Position numbers and translations under genes: made by a program. Positions 1-6,555 of a stretch of DNA of 35,172 nucleotides are shown piece by piece; within the stretch, counting starts at the first letter, position 1, and each line of letters opens with the position of its first letter. The stretch comes from Alteromonas aquimaris (GTDB taxonomy: Bacteria; Pseudomonadota; Gammaproteobacteria; Enterobacterales; Alteromonadaceae), in NCBI RefSeq assembly GCF_026183695.1, contig NZ_JAPFRD010000001.1, positions 1 to 35,172 of the forward strand, written 5' to 3'. The notes beneath the pieces are model-generated. The model was not told the origin of the DNA. It saw only the letters and a program-made list of their open reading frames with translations, and made no database searches.

Positions 1-74
1 ACTATTATCGACAATTAGCCGAAGATACGGCAGCATGACTCAAACAAATCCGCCTCCGAATTTACCGGCGCGAT

Positions 75-176
75 TCATCTAGCCAAAAAATATAAAGCGC
101 AGGCAAGCAGAATAGTCCCAGTTAAAATTAAAAATGAACGACGAGAGAATTTAATTCCGTGAAGCCTGACTTCCAT
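75..176 (-). CDS. Small single-TM peptide in edge cassette (doubtful)
   Basis: This is the only open frame in the part of the eighth cassette that lies inside the window. It encodes 33 residues: a basic start (MEVRLHGIKFSRR), then one hydrophobic stretch of about 18 residues, then a stop. It runs in the cassette direction and begins about 16 bases after the core site of the neighbouring attC. The composition suggests a small membrane peptide, and nothing in it identifies a function. It may equally be noncoding, with the real gene of this cassette lying left of the window. The start overlaps a GTCAGGC sequence that resembles a degenerate core site, which could be a recombination scar. Confidence 0.3.
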   Translation of the reverse strand: MEVRLHGIKFSRRSFLILTGTILLACALYFLAR

Positions 177-191
177 GAACTACCTCAAAGC

Positions 192-307
192 ACCTAACAC
201 CCGCATAACGGGCAAAAATACGTAGGCTACAATACCAAGCGAAGCGCAGGGAGCCTACGTATTTTTGTCCCCAGCGAGCGCAGCGAGTGTTAATGCGTTT
301 GTTATAA
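192..307 (-). other. attC site of AbiV cassette
   Basis: The site is bounded by ACCTAAC (192-198; reverse complement GTTAGGT, a good GTTRRRY core) and a degenerate GTTATAA (301-307). Inside are 15-bp perfectly complementary arms, AAAAATACGTAGGCT at 214-228 and its complement at 252-266, giving the long imperfect hairpin expected of a folded attC. It follows directly after the stop codon of the AbiV-like gene, as in a normal cassette. It is nearly identical to the attC at 3415-3531. Confidence 0.85.
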
Positions 308-315
308 CCCGCTGT

Positions 316-981
316 TTAATCGACGAAATCTTTGAAGCTATACTGTCCTTCAGAGATGATGCCTTCTTTTACCATTTCGTTAAACCAGTTATTCAAAGCT
401 ATTTTCATGGCATCCATGGGGCCTCTCCATACAGGTTTAATGTGTTTTACCCAAAGCTCTATTTCCTTTGTAGAATAGGTAGTGTCCTTGCACATTAACT
501 TTGCAATATTGAGTATGTTTTCTGTATTTTCTTTATCAACGACTTCTACAGGAATTGACCAATGAGCTTTGCCAAGACAATCTGTGTAGAAGCCTATTTG
601 TTTAAGGTTATCTAAGAGCAACAGATGTTCAGCTTTTTTCCCAAATAATGATTTAAACTCTTCGAGTTTATTTGCACCGCTTGACGCTAAGTGAGGAAAT
701 AACCACATAACATTCTTTTTTGTATGAGAACGGTAAGCCTTCCATGACTCTTTAACTTGATTGCCATTTTGAGCTAAAGCTAATTCACGCAAAATACTTA
801 TTTTACCAGACTCTTCTATTGATAAGATTGCCAAGGACAACGCAGAAGGAAATCTATTTAGATTAAATAATATTTCGGCATCTTCGGCTAACCGACGAGC
901 ATTGTCATTGGCTGCATTCATCCCGTCTGCAATTTGAGCAGGTTGGAGTGTATTTTTCCATTGTCCTAATCCTTTAGACAC
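316..981 (-). CDS. AbiV-family (HEPN-like) abortive infection protein, integron cassette
   Basis: A 221-residue soluble protein. Residues about 29-70 carry the pattern of the AbiV family: an alpha-helical stretch followed by ALSLAILSIEESGK, with the paired acidic residues E56-E57 and K60 in the spacing seen in AbiV/HEPN proteins. AbiV of Lactococcus is a phage-resistance protein, and HEPN domains are often RNases; whether this protein cleaves RNA is inference. The start is GTG (979-981), preceded by GAGG at suitable spacing, and no in-frame ATG lies upstream. The gene is alone in its cassette, between attC sites at 192-307 and 1002-1102, and is probably transcribed from upstream cassette promoters. 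Family assignment is by eye, and HEPN-like relatives outside AbiV remain possible. Confidence 0.75.
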   Translation of the reverse strand: MSKGLGQWKNTLQPAQIADGMNAANDNARRLAEDAEILFNLNRFPSALSLAILSIEESGKISILRELALAQNGNQVKESWKAYRSHTKKNVMWLFPHLASSGANKLEEFKSLFGKKAEHLLLLDNLKQIGFYTDCLGKAHWSIPVEVVDKENTENILNIAKLMCKDTTYSTKEIELWVKHIKPVWRGPMDAMKIALNNWFNEMVKEGIISEGQYSFKDFVD

Positions 982-1001
982 AGGTACCTCACATGAAAGG
1001 G

Positions 1002-1102
1002 TTATAACGCTTTAATAAGAAGCAAAAAATAGTTGCTTGTACTTTAGCGACGTAGGAGCAGGAGGCAACTGTTTTTTGTCTTACTTAATTGACTTGTTAT
1101 GT
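1002..1102 (-). other. attC site of parDE cassette
   Basis: Outer cores are TTATAAC (1002-1008) and GTTATGT (1096-1102). Between them are imperfect complementary arms, AGCAAAAAATAGTTGC against GCAACTGTTTTTTGTCTT. The site differs in sequence from the other attC sites. The candidate -35 box of parDE lies inside its right end, so cassette recombination and toxin-antitoxin transcription share DNA here. Confidence 0.75.
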
Positions 1103-1130
1103 TTTTGGTACCAAAATATATTAAATATTG
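1089..1130 (+). promoter_or_regulatory. parDE promoter and palindromic operator candidate
   Basis: A TTGACT (1089-1094) could be the -35, with CAAAAT (1112-1117) or TATATT (1117-1122) as alternative -10 boxes; the second gives a spacer that is too long. TTTTGGTACCAAAA (1103-1116) is a perfect 14-bp palindrome, and TACCAA is echoed in inverted form by ATTGGTA at about 1127-1133. Such repeats upstream of parD fit an autoregulatory operator bound by ParD through its ribbon-helix-helix domain. The operator role is inference. Confidence 0.5.
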
Positions 1131-1145
1131 GTATTGGAGGTTGGT

Positions 1146-1385
1146 ATGGCGAAAAATACAAGTGTTACATTAGGTGAGCATTTTGATTCATTTATTAGTC
1201 AGCAATTAAAGACTGGTAGGTATGGATCTGCAAGTGAAGTTTTAAGAGCTGGTTTACGAGCCTTAGAAGATCAAGAGTTGAAAATGAACAATCTAAGGAA
1301 TATGTTGATTGAGGGAGAAAATAGCGGAATAGCAGACTATTCATATGACACACTATTAAGTGATTTGGATAAAGAAAATCATTGA
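1146..1385 (+). CDS. parD: ParD-family antitoxin
   Basis: A 79-residue type II antitoxin. The N-terminal half (MAKNTSVTLGEHFDSFI, then GRYGSASEVLRAGLRALE) is the ParD ribbon-helix-helix DNA-binding module; the acidic C-terminal half is the likely toxin-neutralising tail. The start is the ATG with GGAGG five bases upstream; a TTG six codons earlier is also in frame but has no better ribosome site. The stop lies one base before the parE start, so the two are translated together. The pair is inverted relative to all other genes in the array and brings its own promoter, as is usual for toxin-antitoxin cassettes in chromosomal integrons. Confidence 0.9.
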   Translation: MAKNTSVTLGEHFDSFISQQLKTGRYGSASEVLRAGLRALEDQELKMNNLRNMLIEGENSGIADYSYDTLLSDLDKENH

Positions 1386-1386
1386 T

Positions 1387-1677
1387 ATGAAATTTCATTT
1401 ATCTAAAAAAGCTAAATCAGATTTAATAAAAATCGCTCGCTACACACAACTTAACTGGGGCAGGCAGCAGAGAAATGACTATTTGAAATTACTTGATAGC
1501 GTTTTTCATCAAATTGCAGAAGAGCCTGAACTCGGCTATGCCTGTGATTACATTAGGCAAGGCTATAGAAAGCGACCGCAAGGAAGTCATGTCATCTATT
1601 ACAAAGAATTTGGCAAGGAAGAAGTTATAATTATTCGAATTCTACATAAAAGCATGGATGTACACCGAGCCTTCTGA
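1387..1677 (+). CDS. parE: ParE-family toxin (RelE/ParE superfamily)
   Basis: A 96-residue protein of typical ParE length. It has the N-terminal KKAKSDLIKIARYT helix, the central EPELGYACDYIRQGYRKRP region and the C-terminal strand EEVIIIRILHKSMDVHRAF, where IxRILHxxMD is the family hallmark. ParE toxins generally poison DNA gyrase; the target here is not shown by sequence. It is translationally coupled to parD with a one-base gap. Toxin-antitoxin cassettes are thought to stabilise long cassette arrays by post-segregational killing, which is the likely role in this context. Confidence 0.9.
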   Translation: MKFHLSKKAKSDLIKIARYTQLNWGRQQRNDYLKLLDSVFHQIAEEPELGYACDYIRQGYRKRPQGSHVIYYKEFGKEEVIIIRILHKSMDVHRAF

Positions 1678-1679
1678 AA

Positions 1680-1785
1680 ACATAACTTTTACTTAACGGG
1701 CATAAACACAGCGCTACAATCGCGAAGCGGCGCTGTGTTTATGTCCCAGCCCGCCCCTGCGGGCGTGTTTAAGTTGTTGTTAGGC
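1680..1785 (-). other. attC site
   Basis: Outer cores are ACATAAC (1680-1686) and a perfect GTTAGGC (1779-1785). The arms GGCATAAACACAGCGC and GCGCTGTGTTTATGTC pair around a short centre that contains the gcgaagcg motif found in most of these sites. This attC belongs to the cassette of the 124-residue membrane protein. Confidence 0.85.
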
Positions 1786-1788
1786 ACA

Positions 1789-2163
1789 TTATTTACCCTT
1801 TGTGAAGTGCATTACAATACCAACGATGGCACCGATAAAGCCAAACTTAATAAAACCAGCAAAAGCATTTATAAAGCCAACTCCCGCTAACGATGAGCCG
1901 TCATTTATGGATGAAGCACTAGCTAATACTGCAACGAACCCGAACAGCGTTCCGATATAGGCACCAATTGCAGGTAATGCGAGCGCTAATGGAAATTTAA
2001 AAATAGGGGTTTGATGGCGGTACTCATAATATGAAATTATTATTGCAGCTATAAGTTGAGGTAAAACGGGCAAAAAAGAATATGCTGGGTTAACCCCCTT
2101 TAAGATGAAACCAATAAAGAGAAGAATGGTGGTTATGGCTGAAAGTTTAATTGATGCGTACAT
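1789..2163 (-). CDS. Small multi-TM membrane protein, cassette-borne, unknown function
   Basis: A 124-residue protein that starts MYASIKLSAITTILLF and has three to four hydrophobic segments (about residues 7-25, 30-48, 65-88 and 100-119), with a short basic C-terminus (HFTKGK). I chose the ATG at 2163, because the in-frame ATG five codons upstream lies across the GTTAGGC core site and so belongs to the neighbouring recombination site. No family is recognised. It is the only gene in its cassette. Confidence 0.7.
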   Translation of the reverse strand: MYASIKLSAITTILLFIGFILKGVNPAYSFLPVLPQLIAAIIISYYEYRHQTPIFKFPLALALPAIGAYIGTLFGFVAVLASASSINDGSSLAGVGFINAFAGFIKFGFIGAIVGIVMHFTKGK

Positions 2164-2165
2164 GT

Positions 2166-2273
2166 GCCTAACTTCCAAATATGGGGCAAAAACACAATGC
2201 CATAATCGCGAAGCGGCATTGTGTTTTTGTCCCAGTGTGCGCCTGCGCGCACGCCATTATTTGCTTGTTATAC
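2166..2273 (-). other. attC site
   Basis: Outer cores are GCCTAAC (2166-2172) and GTTATAC (2267-2273). Complementary arms GCAAAAACACAATGCC and GGCATTGTGTTTTTGTC enclose an AATCGCGAAGC centre. The right core overlaps the stop codon of the 75-residue cassette gene. Confidence 0.85.
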
Positions 2274-2495
2274 ATTCTTTCTCCAAGGCTTCCCTTCTTT
2301 AAACGACAAGAAAACCCCTACAATTAATGAGCACGGCAAAAGAACCGAGGCGTAAACAAACAACCATCTTGAGAAAGCTGCATCCATAATTTCACCTTGG
2401 AAAAGCTGTTTGAGAATCAGAATTCCTAACATGAGCATTGATGTTACCAGCGCACATCTAATAGTGTGATCGATGAATGGAAAATTTTTAAGCAC
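2268..2495 (-). CDS. Two-TM small membrane protein, cassette-borne
   Basis: A 75-residue protein with two hydrophobic helices (about residues 15-32 and 43-64) and a basic tail, KEGKPWRKNV. The start is GTG, with GGAAG about six bases upstream on the minus strand. It is the sole gene of a compact cassette, and its stop codon lies within the attC core. No known family is recognised. Small two-TM proteins in cassettes could be holin-like or stress peptides, but nothing in the sequence decides this. Confidence 0.6.
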   Translation of the reverse strand: MLKNFPFIDHTIRCALVTSMLMLGILILKQLFQGEIMDAAFSRWLFVYASVLLPCSLIVGVFLSFKEGKPWRKNV

Positions 2496-2511
2496 TCACA
2501 ACTTCCAGAAT

Positions 2512-2627
2512 GTATAACGCCCCACTAAGGGGCAGTAATACGTAGGCTAAAATTAGGAGCGAAGCGACAGAGCCTACGTGTTACTGTCCCAGCGAGCGAA
2601 GCGAGAGCCTTTAGTGATTTGTTAGAG
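2512..2627 (-). other. attC site
   Basis: Outer cores are GTATAAC (2512-2518) and GTTAGAG (2621-2627). The inner arms AGTAATACGTAGGCT and AGCCTACGTGTTACT are closely related to the arms of the attC sites at 192-307 and 3415-3531. The site begins before the stop codon of the coiled-coil gene ends. Confidence 0.85.
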
Positions 2628-3398
2628 TGCTTCAGCGGTTTCCCAACCAAGGTTTGTTAACTCAAAAATTTCACCCTTACTACCAACTTCTTGAATATGT
2701 TCATATTTAAGAAGCTCTTTAATAGCAGCTTCGTATCTAGCGTATATTCTTTGGTCGCCATTTCCAAAAGCAGAACGTCCTGCGTGTATAGCTCGCTCCC
2801 CCAGTGTTTTAGGCTTCTTGATTACGCCATCTTTGTCTTTCGCAGCAGCTCTTAGCAAGTCTTTAGATTCTGTCGATAATTTAGTCTTTGAAGACTCAAC
2901 ATTTTTGAGGTCAATGGATAACTTGTCCCTCTCTTTTCTTAGCGCCCGTAGCTCCCGCATCAATTTATCTTTTGTATCTGAATCTTCTATGTCTGAAACA
3001 GCTTCGTCTCTTTTGGCTCTATCGATTAATTCTTCTTCTTTAACAGCAAATAGTTGATTACGGGACTGTTCTAACTCTGCTTGCTTAACAATGTTTTCAT
3101 GTTCGGCTTCTAATATAAGACTATCGAACAGCTCTCTTGGTTTTCTTTCGATAACCCCGAAGAAATAGCGAAACCAATGCGAACTTGCGGCAACAACAAC
3201 GCCGATAATCAGAGGGAAAACAAGAAGCGTTAACAACGATGTATGCTCATCAAATTGCAGTAACTTTTCCTCAGGCGTTCCTTTAGTTAAGACTAGAAAG
3301 AAGATCCCTCGCCAGTTCAATGCAAAAAAAGCTATTAAAGAATACCCGAAATAGGGAGCTTTAATTCTATTGGTAATTGCGTCAAAAACTTCTTTCAA
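2622..3398 (-). CDS. Two-TM, coiled-coil, winged-helix-like protein, cassette-borne
   Basis: A 258-residue protein with three visible parts. Residues 1-95 hold two membrane helices (about 17-37 and 54-75) with the motif IKAPYFGYSLIAFFALNWRG between a short cytoplasmic start and the first helix. Residues about 95-190 are highly charged and heptad-like, rich in E, K, R and D, so a long coiled coil. Residues about 205-258 (IYARYEAAIKELLKYEHIQEV and the following GEIFELTNLGWETAEAL) look like a winged-helix fold ending in a strand-turn-helix. The ATG start has AGGAGGATG-type spacing (tcctcctt on the plus strand). I recognise no named family. The layout resembles membrane-anchored sensor/effector proteins often met in defence islands; that role is inference. 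Confidence 0.75.
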   Translation of the reverse strand: MKEVFDAITNRIKAPYFGYSLIAFFALNWRGIFFLVLTKGTPEEKLLQFDEHTSLLTLLVFPLIIGVVVAASSHWFRYFFGVIERKPRELFDSLILEAEHENIVKQAELEQSRNQLFAVKEEELIDRAKRDEAVSDIEDSDTKDKLMRELRALRKERDKLSIDLKNVESSKTKLSTESKDLLRAAAKDKDGVIKKPKTLGERAIHAGRSAFGNGDQRIYARYEAAIKELLKYEHIQEVGSKGEIFELTNLGWETAEAL

Positions 3399-3414
3399 TG
3401 CATCCTCCTTTGCA

Positions 3415-3531
3415 CTCTAACGGCCCGCATAACGGGCAAAAATACGTAGGCTACAATACCAAGCGAAGCGCAGGGAGCCTACGTGTTTTTGTCCCTAGCG
3501 AGCGCAGCGAGAGTTAATGCGTTTGTTAGGT
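3415..3531 (-). other. attC site
   Basis: Outer cores are CTCTAAC (3415-3421) and GTTAGGT (3525-3531). The interior is almost the same as the attC at 192-307, including the AAAAATACGTAGGCT arm and the gcgaagcgcaggg centre. It belongs to the HEAGH metalloprotease cassette. Confidence 0.85.
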
Positions 3532-4200
3532 GCGTTTTAGTTTAAAAAGCCCTTCTTTTTTCGATAAATAACAAAGTGCCACAATTTGAGCGGCACAGAT
3601 ACCTAAAACCAATGCGACCGCGATTTCATAAGAAAATCCGATGTTAACAAGACAAATTATTGGCTCAGGATGAATCCCACCCATAAAAATGAGATGCGGC
3701 ATTTCGAAGAAAACGGGAAACACTGTATAGCAAAGTATGTCGTAGAACAAAAATGTGCCACACGCTGCAAGTGCTCTATAAACCCCCTTTGGCTTTTCGA
3801 AGTAAAGGTACAGTGTACAAAAAAGAGAAGCTAGATAAGTGGTGCCACTTCCCATGAGACCGACAATTGGCAGAAAGGCATCTTCTTGGGATGTGCTTTG
3901 CGTAACTACTTTAAGCTCTGGGGTGAGTTTTAATGATTGGGAAAACTCAGGAAATTCAATCACAAACCTAGGTGTCTCTGGCATAAAGCTGACATAGGCA
4001 ACCGAACTCCCAGGCCAGGCTGTAGTTGAAACGGTTGCGCCAAAACTAGGGAACAGTTCAATACCGGGCCAGATATTGATAATTGGTGTCCCAAGCCCGA
4101 AGACTACTCCCGTATAAGCATGACCAGCTTCATGAATCAGAACAGACGCAAGAAAATAAAAAAACAAAAGACTGGCAAGCAACAAAATCTTTTTAAACAT
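3526..4200 (-). CDS. HExxH membrane metalloprotease-like protein (M50/site-2 type), cassette-borne
   Basis: A 224-residue protein. The first hydrophobic helix (residues about 4-22) runs directly into HEAGHAY, giving H23-E24-x-x-H27, the zinc-binding and catalytic motif of intramembrane M50-like proteases. At least four further hydrophobic segments follow (about 110-135, 140-165, 170-190 and 193-215). The second M50 motif (NxxPxPxxDG type) is not evident, so the third zinc ligand is unclear and proteolytic activity is unproven. I chose the ATG at 4200; the longer in-frame reading starts inside the neighbouring attC. An AAGGA lies upstream, at a rather long spacing. The gene is alone in its cassette with no obvious substrate partner. 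Confidence 0.7.
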   Translation of the reverse strand: MFKKILLLASLLFFYFLASVLIHEAGHAYTGVVFGLGTPIINIWPGIELFPSFGATVSTTAWPGSSVAYVSFMPETPRFVIEFPEFSQSLKLTPELKVVTQSTSQEDAFLPIVGLMGSGTTYLASLFCTLYLYFEKPKGVYRALAACGTFLFYDILCYTVFPVFFEMPHLIFMGGIHPEPIICLVNIGFSYEIAVALVLGICAAQIVALCYLSKKEGLFKLKRT

Positions 4201-4221
4201 AAGTAGCGCAATCCTTTTAGC

Positions 4222-4329
4222 ACCTAACTTCCAAATATGGGGCGCAGACACGTGTGCAATAATGGCGAAGCCGCGCACGTGTTTGCGTCCCAGCGAGCGG
4301 CAGCGAGTGACATAATTTGTTTGTTAGCT
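4222..4329 (-). other. attC site of first cassette
   Basis: Outer cores are ACCTAAC (4222-4228) and GTTAGCT (4323-4329). Arms GCAGACACGTGTGC and GCACGTGTTTGCGTC pair around an ATAATGGCGAAGCC centre. It closes the cassette next to attI. Confidence 0.85.
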
Positions 4330-4336
4330 ACCGTTC

Positions 4337-4606
4337 TCACGTAAACTGCCTGACGACCGTTTCAAATAGACTCTTATCCTTCTTCAATGCAGCATAATCT
4401 TCATATGATATCTGCCGAACTATGAATTTGGATGCGAAGTGACCGACGTCGCACTCGATAAAGCACCTGTGATCTTTGTCCTTGTAAATTGACCAGTAGT
4501 CTCCGTAAAAGTAGTCCAAATGATTTGCGTGCTTCTTCCGTCTAGTTTCGGCTACCTGCTCATCTGTGGGACATGCAACTTTTTTAATACTGTAGAACTT
4601 ACTCAT
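4337..4606 (-). CDS. Unknown 89-residue protein in first cassette
   Basis: A small soluble protein, rich in aromatic, Lys and His residues (for example KHANHLDYFYGDYWSIYKDKDH), with no signal peptide or membrane segment. No family is recognised. The ATG lies about 20 bases inside the cassette, which starts at the recombination point near 4632. As the cassette nearest attI it is the one best placed for transcription from a cassette promoter, and in integrons generally the one inserted most recently. Confidence 0.65.
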   Translation of the reverse strand: MSKFYSIKKVACPTDEQVAETRRKKHANHLDYFYGDYWSIYKDKDHRCFIECDVGHFASKFIVRQISYEDYAALKKDKSLFETVVRQFT

Positions 4607-4626
4607 CCAACTCTCTGGCTCAAGGT

Positions 4627-4842
4627 AGCTAACAATTTAATAAGGCGCAACTTGCGCGTTTTTCTGCCGAGCTACCGCTCGTTTTTATCCATATTGCCAT
4701 GATTATCAAGCTTGTGAAAGCCGAAGCAGGCAATGGCTGCAAGAAAATAAAGCTATTTACTTTTAGGACGCAAACGCGCGATTGGGTCGTTTGCTTGAAT
4801 ATAGGGGAAAGGGTGCTATAACTGTATATTTATACACATAAA
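4627..4842 (-). other. attI recombination region
   Basis: The junction core AGCTAAC (4627-4633; reverse complement GTTAGCT) separates the first cassette from the leader of intI, as expected for attI. Between it and intI are an inverted repeat GCAAACG (4770-4776)/CGTTTGC (4788-4794) and a GGCGCAACTTGCGC hairpin-like stretch at about 4644-4657, which could be integrase or host-factor sites. A possible cassette promoter on the minus strand has GATAAT (4707-4702) as -10 but no convincing -35. The exact attI limits cannot be set by eye. Confidence 0.65.
4795..4837 (+). promoter_or_regulatory. intI promoter with LexA (SOS) box
   Basis: TTGAAT (4795-4800), a 16-base spacer and TATAAC (4817-4822) form a reasonable sigma-70 promoter. 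CTGTATATTTATACAC (4822-4837) agrees with the gammaproteobacterial LexA consensus CTGT-(AT)4-ACAG at 14 of 16 positions and covers the -10 and start site. LexA control of intI is known in other integrons. Here it predicts that the integrase is made during DNA damage, for example after uptake of single-stranded DNA. Confidence 0.85.
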
Positions 4843-4851
4843 TTGAACGTC

Positions 4852-5823
4852 ATGAAAACAAAGTCTCCTTTCTTAAATCACATCACTGAGTATATGTTGC
4901 TAAGACAGTATTCTCCAAGGACCGTCTCTACTTATTTAAAGTGGATTTCCGCATTTATTCACTTTCACGGGAAACGTCACCCATCATCAATGGGTGACAA
5001 TGAAGTTGAACAATACCTTGAACATTTGGCACTGAATGCAAATGTTTCACCACGCACTCAAGCCACTGCATTAAACTCGATATCGTTTCTTTATAAGCAC
5101 ATTATCAAGAATGAATTGTCTCTTAATTTGAATTTTGCCAGAAGTAAACGTCAACCCAAACTGCCCATTGTTATGACGCCTGATGAAGTGAAGCTGCTTA
5201 TGTCAAGATTGAATAAACGTTACTATCTTATTGCTGGCTTGATGTATGGCAGTGGCCTTAGAAGCATGGAAGCTGTGCAACTGCGCGTGCAAGATATCGA
5301 TTTCGATTATAAGTGTTTAAGGGTCTGGAATGGTAAAGGCAAAAAACACCGAGTCGTTACGTTGGCAACGGAGCTAATTCCATTACTTAGAAATCAAATA
5401 GCGCAGGTTGATGAATACCTGAGACTCGATATTCGGAATGAGCAATACGCCGGAGTTTGGATGCCTCATGCGCTAGCTAAAAAATACCCTTCAGCGAATA
5501 AGTCGCTCGCTTGGCAGTTCTTGTTCCCTTCTCATAAACTTAGCGCAGATCCAGAAACTGGTGAGATAAGAAGGCATCATTTTCATCCTACTTGCGTTCG
5601 CAAAGCGGTTAAACAAGCTGTATTGGTGTCGGGTTTAACGAAACCAGTCACCCCTCATACTTTAAGGCACTCATTTGCCACTCATTTACTACAGTCTGGC
5701 GCAGATATCCGAACGGTTCAGGCCCAACTGGGGCATTCTGATGTAAAGACAACTCAAATATATACTCATGTTCTTCAGCAAGGCGCAAATGGCGTAGTAA
5801 GTCCTTTGAGTCGTTTATCTTGA
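4852..5823 (+). CDS. intI: Integron integrase (site-specific tyrosine recombinase)
   Basis: A 323-residue protein, the usual length for IntI. The catalytic set is complete: R137 (GSGLRSME), a beta-hairpin lysine near 163 (GKGKKHR), H269-x-x-R272 (HTLRH), H295 (LGHSDVKT) and Y304 (IYTHV). The insertion around residues 190-225 (EQYAGVWMPHALAKKYPSA) is the extra alpha-I2 region that distinguishes IntI from XerC/XerD. It recombines folded attC sites with attI. It is transcribed away from the cassettes, in the standard opposed arrangement. I take the ATG at 4852; an in-frame TTG three codons earlier has no support. The ribosome site is weak, in keeping with low expression. The frame is intact, so the integron is probably active. 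Confidence 0.95.
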   Translation: MKTKSPFLNHITEYMLLRQYSPRTVSTYLKWISAFIHFHGKRHPSSMGDNEVEQYLEHLALNANVSPRTQATALNSISFLYKHIIKNELSLNLNFARSKRQPKLPIVMTPDEVKLLMSRLNKRYYLIAGLMYGSGLRSMEAVQLRVQDIDFDYKCLRVWNGKGKKHRVVTLATELIPLLRNQIAQVDEYLRLDIRNEQYAGVWMPHALAKKYPSANKSLAWQFLFPSHKLSADPETGEIRRHHFHPTCVRKAVKQAVLVSGLTKPVTPHTLRHSFATHLLQSGADIRTVQAQLGHSDVKTTQIYTHVLQQGANGVVSPLSRLS

Positions 5824-6138
5824 TAATGTATTAACCCTATTTACCGCTTTAGCACCGAAAGCTACTACTCAATTTATCGCGAACCCACTTCCGTTTTACG
5901 CTCAATGATGTAATTAAAAACTCAATGAGCCAGCGGCAGCTGTACGTTGTGAGTTCAATTGATTCTGCTCTGAAATTGAAAATGTCAGATCAAATGATGC
6001 CCAATCCAGTTCAGACGTTCTGGTATTATCTTTAAACTTAATTTGGCTGAATAGGCATTCTGCGCTATTAGCATCCAATCGCATTCTCTTTACCTTCCCC
6101 GTTTACCTGTTATCTAGGTCGTATACATGAAAGGAAAT
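5824..6138. other. Intergenic stretch after intI, nothing recognised
   Basis: This stretch lies between the converging ends of intI and the four-TM gene. No convincing ORF, RNA gene or strong hairpin with a T-tract is visible. It may be decayed DNA at the integron border. Confidence 0.5.
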
Positions 6139-6555
6139 TTAAGCGGCGATTAAAAAAGGCCACAAAATCTTTATCATCAGCAAAGTTGCAATTAATCCAA
6201 TGCCTGATGAAAGCCATCCTAGGCGCTTAGAGTAAACCCAGCCACACGCAGCTAATGACCAGAAGAAAAAACAGATGCCACACAAGAATATAGGTGATAA
6301 AAGCATGTGCAAACCGGTAATATTGTCTGGCAAGGGAGTATCGGGATCAAAGAAAGGGCTACCCATCCATACCGATATTAAAGACCAGCCTAATGCACTT
6401 AGCACAAAACATGCAGCGGACGGGATAACGAGTGCTGCTGTAATAAAACGCGGTTTATGTCTGGCGTCGGAGGATAATAGTGCGCCCAAAAAGGCAAAAG
6501 CAAAACCTCCCAGCACGGCACTTACAGATGCCAGTTGACTAAACGATTCATTCAT
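6139..6555 (-). CDS. Four-TM membrane protein, unknown function
   Basis: A 138-residue protein with four hydrophobic segments (about residues 8-28, 39-62, 83-108 and 114-136) and a polar loop FFDPDTPLPDN between the second and third. The ATG has AAGGA eight bases upstream on the minus strand. No named family is recognised. It stands alone between the integron and a palindrome-bearing intergenic region. Confidence 0.7.
   Translation of the reverse strand: MNESFSQLASVSAVLGGFAFAFLGALLSSDARHKPRFITAALVIPSAACFVLSALGWSLISVWMGSPFFDPDTPLPDNITGLHMLLSPIFLCGICFFFWSLAACGWVYSKRLGWLSSGIGLIATLLMIKILWPFLIAA

Noticed and set aside
192..4329. attC hairpins as rho-independent terminators
   Set aside because: They have core sites at both ends, lack consistent T-tracts and recur at cassette borders, so the attC reading explains more.
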